From Synechococcus sp. BO 8801 (lineage in GTDB: Bacteria > Cyanobacteriota > Cyanobacteriia > PCC-6307 > Cyanobiaceae), in NCBI RefSeq assembly GCF_002252675.1, contig NZ_NQKY01000014.1:1-64000 (forward strand): DNA of 64,000 bases, written 5' to 3'. Below, piece by piece: positions 9,295-20,500 of this stretch; the first letter of the stretch is position 1, and each line of letters starts with the position of its first letter. A program made the position numbers and the translations under genes. A model generated the notes under the pieces. The model was not told the DNA's origin. It saw only the letters and a list, made by a program, of their open reading frames with translations, and made no database searches.

Positions 9295-9671
9295 GTTCGC
9301 CCTAGACGGAGACAGGAATAGCGGGGTTCCCTCCCTTCTTCCTCCCCCGCCCAGACGCTTCTGCATCAGGGACGCTTTCTAGAAGCTCCTCGGCGAAAGC
9401 GCTATCAAAGTCAACATTGCTTGGTTCGGTCTTCGTCGCTTTGCATCGGGAAGGAACGTCATTCCTTCCGTCACGCTGCCGGCCCGACGACATCCCTGCT
9501 CCCCTCCGGGCCCCTTGGCTTCTGGGGGCCAGACCAGGCAACCAGCCGATTCCCTTGTTTCCGGGGTCCGGCCTGATCCTCTCCAGTGGCTGAGCGACCG
9601 CCACGGTCGCCGCCCGATTCCTTCCCCCACCTGCCCCCCGGCAGGGCTCCACTGAGCCCACCATCTCTTCC
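9295..9671 (+). promoter_or_regulatory. Long leader of rne with a perfect 8-bp hairpin
   Basis: This 377-base gap has no credible gene. It contains GGAAGGAA (9449-9456) and TTCCTTCC (9462-9469), which form a perfect 8-bp stem around the loop CGTCA. A second possible pairing is GGCCAGAC with GTCCGGCC further down. Enteric rne mRNAs carry long, structured 5' leaders through which RNase E controls its own synthesis. A similar role is plausible here but not shown. No convincing promoter hexamers were seen. Confidence 0.45.
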
Positions 9672-11735
9672 ATGCCCCAGCAGATCGTCATCGCTGAGCA
9701 GTTGCGGATCGCCGCAGTGCTCAACGACGAACGCGTCGATGAACTGATCGTCGCCCAGGGTCGTTATCAGATCGGTGACGTCTACCTCGGAACCGTCGAG
9801 AACGTGTTGCCCGGGATCGATGCCGCCTTCGTCAACATCGGTGAAAGCGAGAAGAACGGCTTCATCCACATCACCGATCTCGGTCCCCTGCGCCTGAAGA
9901 AGGGGGGGGCCGGCATCACCGAGCTGCTCGAGCCCCGCCAGAAGGTGCTTGTCCAGGTGATGAAGGAGCCCACGGGCACCAAGGGGCCGCGCCTCACCGG
10001 CAACCTCTCCCTTCCGGGACGTTTCCTGGTGCTCCAGCCCCACGGCCAGGGGGTCAGCATCTCCCGGCGCATCAACGGCGAGAACGAGCGCAACCGGCTG
10101 CGGGCCCTCGGCGTGCTGATCAAGCCTCCCGGCGCCGGCCTGCTGATCCGCACCGAGGCCGAGGACGTCAGCGAGGAGATGCTGATCGACGACCTCGAGG
10201 CCCTGCTGCGCCAGTGGGAATCGATCCAGCAGGCGGCCGAGACGGCCTCGCCGCCGGTGCTCCTCAACCGCGATGAGGACTTCATCCATCGGGTGCTGCG
10301 CGACCTCTACAGCCCTGACGTGCTGCGGGTGGTGGTCGACAGCGCCGATGCGGTGGCCCGCGTCAACGCCTTCCTCGGCGCCGACCAGGCCAACCTCCTG
10401 GTGGAGCACCACGGTGAACCCACCGAAATCCTTGAGCACTACCGGGTCAACGCCGCCATCCGCGATGCCCTCAAGCCCCGGGTGGATCTCCCCTCCGGCG
10501 GCTACGTGATCATCGAGCCCACCGAGGCGCTCACGGTGATCGATGTCAACTCCGGCTCGTTCACCCGCTCGGCCAACGCCCGCGAGACGGTGCTCTGGAC
10601 CAACTGCGAGGCGGCGGTGGAGATCGCCCGCCAGCTGAAGCTGCGCAACATCGGCGGCGTCGTGATCATCGACTTCATCGACATGGAGTCCCGGCGCGAC
10701 CAGCTGCAGCTGCTGGAGCACTTCACCCAGGCCTCCCGGGACGACACGGCCCGCCCCCAGATCGCCCAGCTCACCGAGCTCGGTCTTGTGGAGCTGACCC
10801 GCAAACGCCAGGGCCAGAACATCTACGAACTGTTCGGCCGGGCCTGCCCCAGCTGTGGCGGCCTCGGCCACGTGGCCGTGCTGCCCGGCAAGGACACCCT
10901 CCAGCCCCTGGCCACGGTCTCCGGCCTGGTGCGCTCGGCGGCCTCGGCCCGGGCCGAAGTGGCCAGCCCCTCCACCGGCGCCGGCGAGTCCGGCGGTGGC
11001 GGCCGGCGCCGCCGTGGCGGCCGCGGTGGCCGCGGCTCCGACGGGGCCGAGACCCCCGCCCTGGGCGGCTACGGCGAGGGCGGCGGCAACGGCAGCGCCG
11101 TCCTCCCGGCGGCGGCCCAGGAGAGCCCCGCCAGCGATGCCCCTCAGCGCCGCCAGGAGCCCGAGGTGCTGGCCGTGCCGATGGATCCCGAACAGGAGCT
11201 GGTCTTCGGCTGGATGGGGCTGAGTCCGGCCTTGCTGCTGGATCCGCTCCCCACCGGCGACAGCCTGATGGTGCGTGTGGTGCGCCCCGACGCCGACCCC
11301 GAGGCCGTCCTGGAGGAAGCCCGTCAGCAGCTGGCCGCCAGCGGCTCCCGTCGCCGGCGGCGCGGCCGCGGCGGTGAGGGCCGCAACGGCATGGCCGACG
11401 CGAATGGCATGGCCGACGCGCCCGAAGCTGCCGAATCCCCCGTGGTCTCCGGATCCTTCGACTCCCCGGTGCCGGAGGCGATGCCCATCTTCGAGATCAC
11501 GCCGGCCCCGTTCGAACCCCTGCCCACCCCCGTCCCGTCCGAACTGGTGACGGTGGCCGTGCCCAGCCGCCGCTCCTCCAGCCGGTCCACACCGGCGGCG
11601 GTGGCGGCCCCGGTGGCGACGGCGGCTCCGGTCCCGGTGGCAGCCTCTGCCGCCGCAATTCCCGCGGCCGATGCCGCTGCCGCCGACGCGGGTGAACCCC
11701 GCCGCCGCCGCCGCCGCTCCTCCGCCGCTGGCTGA
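9672..11735 (+). CDS. rne: Ribonuclease E/G
   Basis: The 687-residue endoribonuclease starts RNA decay and processes rRNA and tRNA. The N-terminal catalytic half has the S1 domain ([20 protein letters not shown], near 34-53), the DNase I-like domain with [12 protein letters not shown] and IIDFIDM (magnesium ligands), and the zinc-link CPSCGG. The C-terminal half is low-complexity and Arg/Gly/Ala rich, as in compact cyanobacterial RNase E. The protein ends [11 protein letters not shown]. An Arg-rich C-terminal peptide of this kind binds polynucleotide phosphorylase in Anabaena. The final 65 bases are shared with rnhB in another frame. Confidence 0.95.
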   Translation: MPQQIVIAEQLRIAAVLNDERVDELIVAQGRYQIGDVYLGTVENVLPGIDAAFVNIGESEKNGFIHITDLGPLRLKKGGAGITELLEPRQKVLVQVMKEPTGTKGPRLTGNLSLPGRFLVLQPHGQGVSISRRINGENERNRLRALGVLIKPPGAGLLIRTEAEDVSEEMLIDDLEALLRQWESIQQAAETASPPVLLNRDEDFIHRVLRDLYSPDVLRVVVDSADAVARVNAFLGADQANLLVEHHGEPTEILEHYRVNAAIRDALKPRVDLPSGGYVIIEPTEALTVIDVNSGSFTRSANARETVLWTNCEAAVEIARQLKLRNIGGVVIIDFIDMESRRDQLQLLEHFTQASRDDTARPQIAQLTELGLVELTRKRQGQNIYELFGRACPSCGGLGHVAVLPGKDTLQPLATVSGLVRSAASARAEVASPSTGAGESGGGGRRRRGGRGGRGSDGAETPALGGYGEGGGNGSAVLPAAAQESPASDAPQRRQEPEVLAVPMDPEQELVFGWMGLSPALLLDPLPTGDSLMVRVVRPDADPEAVLEEARQQLAASGSRRRRRGRGGEGRNGMADANGMADAPEAAESPVVSGSFDSPVPEAMPIFEITPAPFEPLPTPVPSELVTVAVPSRRSSSRSTPAAVAAPVATAAPVPVAASAAAIPAADAAAADAGEPRRRRRRSSAAG

Positions 11736-12432
11736 TCGCCCCGGCCGCAACGCCCTCGGGCGCCCCGGCCCCGAGGTCCTCGCTCACCCCGACGCAGATG
11801 TCTGGGGGGGGCTTGAGCCCGCGGATTGTGCCGGAGTGGACGAGGTCGGCCGGGGCAGCCTGTTCGGACCGGTGTTCGCGGCGGCGGTGGTGTTGCCGGC
11901 CACGGCCCTGGCGACCCTGGCGGCGGCGGGCCTGAACGACAGCAAGAAGCTCAGCGCCCGGCGCCGCGAGGCCCTGGTTCCCCTGCTGCGCCACCATGCC
12001 CTGGCCTGGGCCCTGGGGCAGGCGAGCGCCGGCGAGATCGATCGCTGGGGGGTGCGCCAGGCCACCGAATGGGCGATGCTTCGGGCCCTGCAACGGCTGG
12101 CCCGCCCCCCCCGGCTGTTGCTGGTGGACGGGGTCCTTCCCCTGCGGGGCTGGCCCGGCCCCCAGTCCGCCCTGGTGGGCGGGGATGGACGCTGCGCTGC
12201 AATCGCCGCCGCCAGCGTGCTCGCCAAGCAGGAGCGGGATGCCCTGCTGCGGCGCCTGGCGTTGCGCCACCCCGGCTATGGCCTGGAGCGCCACGCCGGC
12301 TACGGCACCCGCCAGCACCGGGAGGCGATCCAGCGGCTGGGACCCACACCCCTGCACCGCCGCAGCTTTCTCAGGTCGATCGGCACCAGTGCTGGAAATC
12401 CCCCAGCAGCTGCTGACTCACCCGGGTCCTGA
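11671..12432 (+). CDS. rnhB: Ribonuclease HII
   Basis: The 253-residue protein removes ribonucleotides from DNA and RNA-DNA hybrids. The motif [15 protein letters not shown] carries the first catalytic Asp-Glu pair. [17 protein letters not shown] and [12 protein letters not shown] complete the RNase HII core. From the ATG at 11671 the protein has about 50 extra N-terminal residues compared with typical RNase HII and overlaps the last 65 bases of rne. A GTG at 11689 is an alternative that would still overlap. Its 3' end overlaps the convergent DUF1997 gene by 62 bases. Confidence 0.9.
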   Translation: MPLPPTRVNPAAAAAAPPPLADRPGRNALGRPGPEVLAHPDADVWGGLEPADCAGVDEVGRGSLFGPVFAAAVVLPATALATLAAAGLNDSKKLSARRREALVPLLRHHALAWALGQASAGEIDRWGVRQATEWAMLRALQRLARPPRLLLVDGVLPLRGWPGPQSALVGGDGRCAAIAAASVLAKQERDALLRRLALRHPGYGLERHAGYGTRQHREAIQRLGPTPLHRRSFLRSIGTSAGNPPAAADSPGS

Positions 12433-12883
12433 TGCCCAGCAGGATGCCGCCGAGCACCGAGCGGCCCGTGGCCTCCAGCACCTTGGGCGGGATCAGCTTC
12501 AGCAGGGTGGGGCGGCTCACGGTCACCGAGAGGCTGGCCTCACCGGTGAGGCCGCCGTCGGCCGCGGCCAGCCAGGAGCAGAGCCCGAGGCGGAAGTCCT
12601 CCACCAGCCCGAGTCCTTCGAGCTGGCAGTCGAGGGCCTCCAGCTCCAGCCGGCCATGGCGACGCACCACCTGCAGCTCCACCACCGGCTGGATCTTCAG
12701 CTGGAACACCCGCACCTGGCTCACGGTGTAGCGGTAGCGGCCGGGGCCGAGGGGTTCGAGCTGGGTGGGGTCGAGCAGGGCCTGCACGACCCGCTGCTCA
12801 TCGTCGAGGTAGGCGGGCAGGCGATCCGCCTCGCTGGCCACCGGAAGGTCGAGTTGCTGGCTGGCGCTGAAGGCCAGGGACAT
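12371..12883 (-). CDS. DUF1997 family protein
   Basis: The 170-residue protein matches the DUF1997 family found in cyanobacteria and plant chloroplasts. Visible features are [21 protein letters not shown] near the N-terminus, repeated aromatic/hydrophobic strands, and the C-terminal helix LLGDFQHWC. No signal peptide or membrane segment is seen, so it is probably soluble. Function is not established. It converges on rnhB with a 62-base overlap, and its start codon is 56 bases from the pheA start. Confidence 0.75.
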   Translation of the reverse strand: MSLAFSASQQLDLPVASEADRLPAYLDDEQRVVQALLDPTQLEPLGPGRYRYTVSQVRVFQLKIQPVVELQVVRRHGRLELEALDCQLEGLGLVEDFRLGLCSWLAAADGGLTGEASLSVTVSRPTLLKLIPPKVLEATGRSVLGGILLGIRTRVSQQLLGDFQHWCRST

Positions 12884-12906
12884 GGCCTGCGGGCCGGCAG
12901 GCCATG
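12881..12906. repeat. Inverted repeat covering the DUF1997 start codon
   Basis: CATGGCCTGC (12881-12890) and GCAGGCCATG (12897-12906) are perfect 10-base arms around a six-base spacer. The left arm contains the DUF1997 start codon on the minus strand. The right arm contains an in-frame upstream ATG for pheA. It could be an operator or an RNA hairpin at the start of either transcript. Confidence 0.55.
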
Positions 12907-12939
12907 ATCCTACCGATCACCCCAGAGCGTCCCACCGCC

Positions 12940-13785
12940 ATGCGTCTTGCCTTTCTCGGTCCCGTCGGCACCTACGGTGAGCAGGCGGCGCAGCGACTGG
13001 CGGCCCTCGAGGGCCTCGAGGCGGTGGACTTTGTGCCCCAGCAGGGCATCCGCGCCGTGATCCGGGCCCTGGCCGACGGCGACTGCGATCTGGCGGTGGT
13101 GCCGGTGGAGAACTCGGTCGAGGGGGGCGTCACCAGTTGTCTCGATGCCCTCTGGGAGCACCCCGACCTGGCGGTGGCCCGGGCCCTGGTGCTGCCCATC
13201 CGCCACGCCCTGGTGGGCAGCGGCCCCCTCGACGCCATCAGTGAGGTGCTCTCCCACCCCCAGGCCCTGGCCCAGTGCAGCCTGTGGCTGGGCGAGCACC
13301 TTCCCCAGGCCCTGCAGCTGCCCACCAGCTCCACCGCTGAAGCGGCCCGGCTGGTGCGGGGCAGCCGCTTCCGGGGCGCCATCGCCTCGCTGGAGGCGGC
13401 CGCCGAGCACGGCCTCGAGGTGCTGGCCCACCCGATCAACGATGTGCCGGGCAACTGCACCCGCTTCCTGCTGCTGCGTCGCGGCGAGCGCTCCCACCAG
13501 GGCCCCTATGCCAGCCTGGCGTTCTCGCTCCATTCCAACCAGCCCGGTGCCCTGCTGGAGTCGCTGGGCTGCTTCGCCGGCCAGGGGCTGAACATGAGCC
13601 GGATCGAATCCCGTCCCTCCAAGCGGGAGATGGGCGAATACATCTTCTTCGTCGATCTCGAGCTTCCCGAGGGGGCCGCTCCCCTGGACGGGGCGATCGC
13701 CGACCTCACCCCCCTCTGCGAGCACCTGGCCCTGTTCGGGGCCTATCCCCTCACCAACCTCGCCGCCGAGGAGAAGGCCGACTGA
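12940..13785 (+). CDS. pheA: Prephenate dehydratase
   Basis: The 281-residue enzyme decarboxylates and dehydrates prephenate to phenylpyruvate in phenylalanine synthesis. It begins MRLAFLGPVGTYGEQAA, has VVPVENSVEGGV and the catalytic NDVPGNCTRFLLL (the TRF motif), and ends in a regulatory ACT domain (from about residue 195) with GALLESLGCFAGQGLNMSRIESRP, the phenylalanine-binding GAL and ESRP motifs. An in-frame ATG at 12904 would add 12 residues. I prefer 12940 because the conserved MRLAFLGP starts there. It ends one base before the convergent methyltransferase stop. Confidence 0.93.
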   Translation: MRLAFLGPVGTYGEQAAQRLAALEGLEAVDFVPQQGIRAVIRALADGDCDLAVVPVENSVEGGVTSCLDALWEHPDLAVARALVLPIRHALVGSGPLDAISEVLSHPQALAQCSLWLGEHLPQALQLPTSSTAEAARLVRGSRFRGAIASLEAAAEHGLEVLAHPINDVPGNCTRFLLLRRGERSHQGPYASLAFSLHSNQPGALLESLGCFAGQGLNMSRIESRPSKREMGEYIFFVDLELPEGAAPLDGAIADLTPLCEHLALFGAYPLTNLAAEEKAD

Positions 13786-13786
13786 G

Positions 13787-14773
13787 TCAGCCCGGCCCGG
13801 GCACCGGTCCGCGGAAGACGCCGAACTGCATCAGCCCGTTGCGGAAGGCCCAGTCCATCAGCAGCAGCGTCGGCGTTTCCCGAAGCCCCTGGATCACGGC
13901 CCGGGGGCCCAGCCCCAGCACCGCCCCGGGGCGACGCACGCCTTCGAGGATCGAATCCACCCAGGAGGGCAGGGTGGCCACCGTCCAGTCGCCGGTGCTG
14001 ATCGGCAGGCCCCGGTTCCAGGGGCTGATTTCCAGATTCCTCTTCAGGGAGGGGATGCTGGCGAACTCCGGATGCGCCCACTGGTCGAGCAGCTGGCGCA
14101 TCACCCAGCGCTCCAGCCGGTTCATCGGGGCGACGCCCGGGTCGCGGCGGTTCCAGTCGGCCACCGCCAGAGCGCCGCCCGGCCGGAGCACGCGCAGCAT
14201 CTCATCGGCGTAGCGCTGCTTGTCGGGCATGTGGGGGCCGGCTTCGACACTCCAGACCGCATCGAAGCCCGTGTCGGCGCCCCCGTCCGGCAGCTCCAGG
14301 GCCAGGGCATCCATCACGGCGAAGCGGCAGTTCGGCAGGTCGGCCGGTGTGAGCTCCCGGGCCCGGGCGATCTGGGCCGGGCTGATGCTGATGCCCAGCA
14401 CCTCGAAGCCGTAGTCGCGGGCCAGGATGCGGGCGCTGCCGCCGATGCCGCAGCCCACGTCCAGCACCCGGCTGCCGGGGGGCAGACGGTCGAGGCCGCT
14501 CCAGCGCACCAGCTCGTGGACGAAGGCGGCCTTGGCGGCGCGGAAATCCCGGCTACCCGGCGGATCGCCGTAGTGGCCCAGGTGCACGTGCTCGCCCCAG
14601 AGCCGCTCCAGCAGACGGTCGTCCGTCCAGCGGTCGTAGGCGGCGGCGACGCTGGCCGGCGACAGATAGGCCCGGGAGCGCCGCTGCCACAGCAGGGCAG
14701 CGAGGAGGGTCGCCAGGGCACCCCCCGTCAGGAGGAGGGGCAGCAGGGCGCCGCCCGGAAGAAGGCTCGGCAT
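13787..14773 (-). CDS. 2-methyl-6-phytyl-1,4-hydroquinone methyltransferase
   Basis: The 328-residue protein has one N-terminal membrane segment (about 5-28) and a SAM-dependent methyltransferase domain: RVLDVGCGIGGSARIL (motif I, about 105), then VWSVEAGPHMPDKQRYADEML and LAVADWNRRD. This layout and the SVEAGPHMPDK stretch match the cyanobacterial MPBQ/MSBQ methyltransferase (Synechocystis sll0418 type), which acts in tocopherol and plastoquinone synthesis at the membrane. The start follows the LON-domain stop by three bases, so the two are probably cotranscribed. Confidence 0.85.
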   Translation of the reverse strand: MPSLLPGGALLPLLLTGGALATLLAALLWQRRSRAYLSPASVAAAYDRWTDDRLLERLWGEHVHLGHYGDPPGSRDFRAAKAAFVHELVRWSGLDRLPPGSRVLDVGCGIGGSARILARDYGFEVLGISISPAQIARARELTPADLPNCRFAVMDALALELPDGGADTGFDAVWSVEAGPHMPDKQRYADEMLRVLRPGGALAVADWNRRDPGVAPMNRLERWVMRQLLDQWAHPEFASIPSLKRNLEISPWNRGLPISTGDWTVATLPSWVDSILEGVRRPGAVLGLGPRAVIQGLRETPTLLLMDWAFRNGLMQFGVFRGPVPGPG

Positions 14774-14776
14774 GGG

Positions 14777-15445
14777 TCAGGTCTCGCTGCTGCCGTCGCC
14801 GAGGGTGGAGAAGGTGTCCTTCAGGACCGTGCGGGCCGCCAGCTGGCGCCGGGTCTGGTCGAGCAGTTCGAATTCCTGGCGCAGCCGCTCACCGGTGTCG
14901 GTGATCTCGAGCAGGGCCTGCTGGTGGTCGGCCACCGGCCCGCCGAGATGGGCACCGATCCAGAAGGAGAGCTCCCGCGGCAGATCGGGCAGATCGGCGG
15001 GCAGCGAGGAAGGCTTGCCGATCAGCTTGCCGGTGAGATCGACCACGTCGCGCAGGGCCCGGGTCACGTCGCTGGTGAGGGTCTCGAGCTCCTCGTGGCT
15101 TTCGCTCACCGTGTCCTCGATCCAGCTGACCATGCCGACCCGGAACGGGGTGTCGCGCACGATGTCGAGCACCCGGAAGCGCTGCTGGCCCATGGTGACG
15201 ATGTTGCTGCGGTCGTCGTCCTGAACCTGGCAGTGCAGGATCTCGGCACAGCAGCCCACTTCCGCCATCTTCTTGCTCTGGGGATCCCAGCGCACCACTC
15301 CGAAGCGCCTGTCCTCCGACATCGCCGTGCGCAGCATCATGCGGTAGCGCGGCTCGAAGATGTGGAGCGGCAGCACTTCCTGGGGGAAGAGCACCACATC
15401 GGGGAGGGGGAACAGGGGCAGCTCCCTGACGGCCAGATCAGTCAC
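14777..15445 (-). CDS. LON substrate-binding domain protein (non-proteolytic)
   Basis: The 222-residue protein begins with the Lon N-terminal domain (VRELPLFPLPDVVLFPQEVL, HIFEPRYRMML). It lacks the ATPase and protease domains of Lon. Such stand-alone LON domains are common in cyanobacteria and are thought to bind substrates or partners, but no exact role is known. The start is a GTG at 15445. It lies immediately upstream of the quinone methyltransferase on the same strand and 140 bases downstream of rpsJ. Confidence 0.85.
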   Translation of the reverse strand: MTDLAVRELPLFPLPDVVLFPQEVLPLHIFEPRYRMMLRTAMSEDRRFGVVRWDPQSKKMAEVGCCAEILHCQVQDDDRSNIVTMGQQRFRVLDIVRDTPFRVGMVSWIEDTVSESHEELETLTSDVTRALRDVVDLTGKLIGKPSSLPADLPDLPRELSFWIGAHLGGPVADHQQALLEITDTGERLRQEFELLDQTRRQLAARTVLKDTFSTLGDGSSET

Positions 15446-15585
15446 GGGAGCAGGATGCCGCTGGCGGCAGGGGGGAAGGGGCGATCGGAGGTCGGCAGCG
15501 AAAGGATCAACCAGGGCAACTCGGGATGTGTCGCGATCCTAGAGAGAGCGACCAGCCCGGCGAAGCCCCGTTGAGCCCATCGGCA

Positions 15586-15906
15586 TCAGAGCTTGACTTC
15601 GATGTCCACACCGCTCGGCAGGTCGAGCTTCATCAGGGCGTCGATGGTCTTGGAACTGGGGCTGTAGATATCGATGATGCGGCGATGGGTGCGGGTCTCG
15701 AAGTGCTCACGGGAATCCTTGTCGACGTGAGGCGAGCGCAGCACGCAGTAGATCTTGCGCTTGGTGGGCAGGGGGATGGGACCGATGGCCGTGGCAGCGG
15801 TGTGATCGGCGGTTTCGATGATCTTTTCGCAGGACAGATCCAGCATGCGGCGATCGAAGGCCTTCAGGCGGATGCGGATCTTCTGCTGGGGGATGGAGGC
15901 GGTCAT
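15586..15906 (-). CDS. rpsJ: 30S ribosomal protein S10
   Basis: The 106-residue protein is the complete S10 sequence ([20 protein letters not shown], then [20 protein letters not shown] and [16 protein letters not shown]). S10 sits in the 30S head and is also the NusE antitermination factor. I start it at the ATG at 15906 ([12 protein letters not shown]); longer in-frame extensions are not S10-like. It is the last gene of the str cluster, 130 bases after tuf, a usual cyanobacterial arrangement. Confidence 0.96.
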   Translation of the reverse strand: MTASIPQQKIRIRLKAFDRRMLDLSCEKIIETADHTAATAIGPIPLPTKRKIYCVLRSPHVDKDSREHFETRTHRRIIDIYSPSSKTIDALMKLDLPSGVDIEVKL

Positions 15907-15968
15907 CGGAGGGGAAACGCGGACGAAGGGCGGCGGTAGGCCGTGGAAACGGGTTGTCGAGGTGCGGA

Positions 15969-16018
15969 CGGAACCGACGGTTCCGGAAGGGGGAGCCCCA
16001 CCGTGGTGAGACTCCCCC
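15969..16018 (-). terminator. Two hairpins between tuf and rpsJ
   Basis: Read on the minus strand after the tuf stop codon, GGGGGAG/CTCCCCC (arms 15989-15995 and 16012-16018, with an inner CACC/GGTG pairing) is followed by CGGAACC/GGTTCCG (15969-15975 and 15979-15985, three-base loop). There is no long T-run, so this may attenuate or process the transcript rather than end it, leaving rpsJ partly coexpressed. Confidence 0.45.
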
Positions 16019-16036
16019 GAAAAGGCTAGATCAGCC

Positions 16037-17266
<1,230 letters not shown>

Positions 17267-17308
17267 GGAAGGAAAGAATCGGGGGGGTGGGTTGGATGGA
17301 AAGAAAGA

Positions 17309-19384
17309 TCAGGAATTGCCCTGATTCTTGGAAATGATGGCTTCCGCCACATTGCGAGGAACTTCCTCGTAATGGCTGAACTCCATCGAGAAAATACCCC
17401 GACCCTGGGTCATGGATCGGAGCTGGGTGGCGTAGCCGAACATCTCGGCCAGAGGCACCTTGGACTGGACTTTGGACTGTCCGTTGTCGACGGACTGTCC
17501 TTCGACCTGGCCGCGGCGAGAGGAAAGGTCGCCGATGACCGAACCGAGGTAATCCTCGGGGACCTCGACCTCAACCTTCATCATCGGCTCAAGAAGTACG
17601 GGATTGCACTTCTTGACGCCGTCCTTGAAGGCCAAGGAACCGGCGATCTTGAACGCCATCTCCGAAGAGTCGACGTCGTGATAGGAGCCGTCCACCATGG
17701 TGACCCGGACATCGATCATGGGGAAACCGGCAATCACACCGGACTGGCAGGTTTCCTTCATGCCGGCTTCCGCCGGACCGATGTACTCCTTGGGAACGAT
17801 GCCGCCAACAATCTTGTTGACGAACTCGAACCCTGAACCCGGCTCGCCGGGCTGCATTTCGATCACCACGTGGCCGTACTGGCCCTTGCCTCCCGTCTGG
17901 CGGGCGAACTTGCCCTCACCCTTGGCGCTGCCGCGGATGGTTTCCCGGTAGGACACCTGGGGGGCACCGATGTTGGCCTCCACCTTGAACTCCCGCAGCA
18001 TGCGGTCGACAAGGATCTCCAGGTGCAGTTCGCCCATGCCGGCGATCACGGTCTGGTTGGTTTCCGGATCGGTGGAGACCCGGAAGGTGGGGTCTTCCTC
18101 AGAGAGGGACTGCAGCGCCTTGCCGAGTTTCTCCATGTCGCCCTTGGTCTTGGGCTCCACGGCCACGGAGATCACCGGTTCGGGGATGAACAGGGATTCC
18201 AGAATGATCGGATCGGAGTCGACGCAGAGGGTGTCGCCCGTGGTGGTGTCCTTGAGGCCAAGAACGGCGCCCAGGTCACCGGCCCGGAGCTCGTCGACTT
18301 CTTCGCGCTCGTCGGCCTTGAGCAGGATCAGGCGGGAGATGCGCTCCTTCTTGTCCTTGGTGGAGTTGAGCACGTAGCTGCCCTTCTGCAGCACGCCGCT
18401 GTACATGCGGACGAAGGTGAGCTTGCCGTAGGGGTCGGCCATCACCTTGAAGGCCAGGGCACTGAAGGGAGCGCTGTCGTCGCAGGCACGGGTGGCTTCG
18501 CTGCCGTCGGCCAGCAGGCCATGGATCGGCGGCACATCGACGGGGGCGGGCAGGTAGTCGACAACCGCATCGAGCACCAGCTGGACGCCCTTGTTCTTGA
18601 AGGCGGAGCCGCAGAGGATCGGGACCATGCCGTGATGCAGCACCCCGAGGCGGATGCCACGCATCAGCTGCTCCTGGGTGAGCTCTCCGTTCTCAAGGAA
18701 GGATTCGATCAGCTCTTCGTCGGTTTCGGCCACCGACTCCATCAGCTTCTGGCGCCACTCCGCAGCCTCGTCCTGCATGTCGGCGGGGATCTCCTCTTCG
18801 AGGATGTCGGTGCCGAGGTCATTGGTGTAGATGATCGCCTTGTTGCGCACCAGGTCGATGATGCCCTTGAGGTCGCCCTCGGCACCGATCGGCAGCTGGA
18901 TCGGCACGGCGTTGGCCTTGAGGCGATCCTTGATCTGGTCGTAGACCTTCAGGAAGTTGGCGCCGGTCCGGTCCATCTTGTTGACGAACACGATCCGGGG
19001 CACGTTGTAGCGATCGGCCTGGCGCCAGACGGTCTCCGACTGGGGCTGGACGCCGCCCACGGCACAGAACACGGCGACCACACCATCGAGGACGCGCATC
19101 GAGCGCTCCACCTCGATCGTGAAATCGACGTGGCCAGGGGTGTCGATGATGTTGATCCGGTTGTCCTTCCAGCTGGTGGAGATGGCGGCGGCGGTGATGG
19201 TGATCCCCCGCTCGCGTTCCTGCTCCATCCAGTCGGTGACGGCGGCGCCATCGTGCACCTCGCCCATCTTGTGGACCACGCCGGAATAAAACAGAATCCG
19301 TTCGGTCGTGGTGGTCTTGCCCGCGTCAATGTGAGCGGCGATACCGATATTTCTGACGCGTTCCAGGGGGTAGGCGCGGGCCAC
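17309..19384 (-). CDS. fusA: Elongation factor G
   Basis: The 691-residue GTPase drives translocation on the ribosome. I start it at the GTG at 19384 ([20 protein letters not shown]), which gives the normal EF-G length; an open frame upstream is not EF-G-like. It has [19 protein letters not shown] (P-loop), [20 protein letters not shown] (G3), NKMDR (G4), and the C-terminal domains with PQVSYRETI. It lies between rpsG and tuf. Confidence 0.97.
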   Translation of the reverse strand: MARAYPLERVRNIGIAAHIDAGKTTTTERILFYSGVVHKMGEVHDGAAVTDWMEQERERGITITAAAISTSWKDNRINIIDTPGHVDFTIEVERSMRVLDGVVAVFCAVGGVQPQSETVWRQADRYNVPRIVFVNKMDRTGANFLKVYDQIKDRLKANAVPIQLPIGAEGDLKGIIDLVRNKAIIYTNDLGTDILEEEIPADMQDEAAEWRQKLMESVAETDEELIESFLENGELTQEQLMRGIRLGVLHHGMVPILCGSAFKNKGVQLVLDAVVDYLPAPVDVPPIHGLLADGSEATRACDDSAPFSALAFKVMADPYGKLTFVRMYSGVLQKGSYVLNSTKDKKERISRLILLKADEREEVDELRAGDLGAVLGLKDTTTGDTLCVDSDPIILESLFIPEPVISVAVEPKTKGDMEKLGKALQSLSEEDPTFRVSTDPETNQTVIAGMGELHLEILVDRMLREFKVEANIGAPQVSYRETIRGSAKGEGKFARQTGGKGQYGHVVIEMQPGEPGSGFEFVNKIVGGIVPKEYIGPAEAGMKETCQSGVIAGFPMIDVRVTMVDGSYHDVDSSEMAFKIAGSLAFKDGVKKCNPVLLEPMMKVEVEVPEDYLGSVIGDLSSRRGQVEGQSVDNGQSKVQSKVPLAEMFGYATQLRSMTQGRGIFSMEFSHYEEVPRNVAEAIISKNQGNS

Positions 19385-19496
19385 GGGAAAGTTCTCCGGG
19401 GGTGGGTCGACGAAAAGCGGGCGTAACTCTACAGACCGGTGATGGCTCAGGTCTGGGGGAACCGGATCAGCCCAGGCATCCGGTTCCCGGGGTCGC

Positions 19497-19967
19497 TCAG
19501 TAGCGGTAGTGGGCGAAAGCCTTGTTGGCCTCGGCCATCTTGTGGGTTTCCTCCCGCTTGCGGACGGCACTGCCGGCCTCGTTGGCCGCGTCCATCAGCT
19601 CGCCGGCCAGTTTCTGGGCCATGCTCCGGCCGTTGCGGGCGCGGGAGAAGTTGACCAGCCAGCGCAGCGCCATGGCGGTGCCCCGCTCCTGACGCACTTC
19701 CATCGGCACCTGATAGGTGGCGCCGCCGACCCGACGGGCCCGGACCTCCACCAGGGGGGTGGCATTGCGGACCGCCGTCTCGAACAGGTCGAGGGGATCG
19801 GCGCCGGTGCGCTCGTTGATCAGGGTGAAGGCATCGGAAAGGATGCGCTGGGCCGTGGACTTCTTGCCGTGCTTCATCAGCCGGGCCACGATCATCGAGG
19901 CCAGACGGCTGTTGAACTGGGGATCCGGGAGAACCGGGCGCTTCTCGGCGGCGTTGCGGCGGGACAT
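19497..19967 (-). CDS. rpsG: 30S ribosomal protein S7
   Basis: The 156-residue protein is full-length S7, a primary 16S rRNA binder that nucleates assembly of the 30S head. It begins [20 protein letters not shown] and contains [25 protein letters not shown] and the C-terminal [14 protein letters not shown]. It lies 62 bases after rpsL and 112 bases before fusA. Confidence 0.97.
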   Translation of the reverse strand: MSRRNAAEKRPVLPDPQFNSRLASMIVARLMKHGKKSTAQRILSDAFTLINERTGADPLDLFETAVRNATPLVEVRARRVGGATYQVPMEVRQERGTAMALRWLVNFSRARNGRSMAQKLAGELMDAANEAGSAVRKREETHKMAEANKAFAHYRY

Positions 19968-20029
19968 GGAACGGAGGGAGAAAAAGCAGGAGGAGGGAGT
20001 CGGCCGCGGAGAGCCGGTGGCGCGAAGGC

Positions 20030-20404
20030 TCAGGCCTTCGGTGTCTTGGCGCCGTACTTGGAGCGGGACTGACGCCGGTCCTTGACCCCGGAGGTGTCGA
20101 GGGTGCCGCGGATGATGTGATACCGGACACCGGGCAGATCCTTGACGCGGCCGCCGCGGATCAGAACCACCGAGTGCTCCTGAAGGTTGTGGCCGATGCC
20201 GGGGATGTAGGCCGTCACCTCGAAGCCGGAGGTGAGGCGCACGCGGGCCACCTTCCTCAGCGCCGAGTTGGGCTTCTTCGGGGTGGAGGTGTACACCCGG
20301 GTGCAGACGCCACGCCGTTCGGGGCAGGCGCGCAGGGCGGGCGACTTCGTCTTGCGGGTGAGACGCTGCCGCTCGGTGCGGATCAGCTGCTGAATAGTGG
20401 GCAT
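20030..20404 (-). CDS. rpsL: 30S ribosomal protein S12
   Basis: The 124-residue protein begins [20 protein letters not shown]. It has [22 protein letters not shown] (read here as two adjoining pieces of the decoding-centre loop) and [21 protein letters not shown], the classic S12 motifs for translational accuracy and streptomycin response. K42-type lysine is present, so no resistance change is visible there. An open frame upstream of the ATG at 20404 is not conserved. It is the first gene of the str operon. Confidence 0.97.
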   Translation of the reverse strand: MPTIQQLIRTERQRLTRKTKSPALRACPERRGVCTRVYTSTPKKPNSALRKVARVRLTSGFEVTAYIPGIGHNLQEHSVVLIRGGRVKDLPGVRYHIIRGTLDTSGVKDRRQSRSKYGAKTPKA

Positions 20405-20445
20405 CGAGGGCCGGGTGCTGCTCGGTGGGGACTTCTGGGTGGACA

Positions 20446-20461
20446 GGTCGGACGTCCGACC
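20446..20461 (-). promoter_or_regulatory. Perfect 16-bp palindrome in the str operon leader
   Basis: GGTCGGACGTCCGACC reads the same on both strands and lies 42 bases upstream of the rpsL start. It could be a DNA operator, or a leader RNA hairpin once the loop is opened. No T-run follows, so it is not an ordinary terminator. No convincing -10/-35 pair was found nearby. Confidence 0.5.
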
Positions 20462-20500
20462 GTATCGACAATCCGACACCTTACTTCGTCGTCGTCCCGC

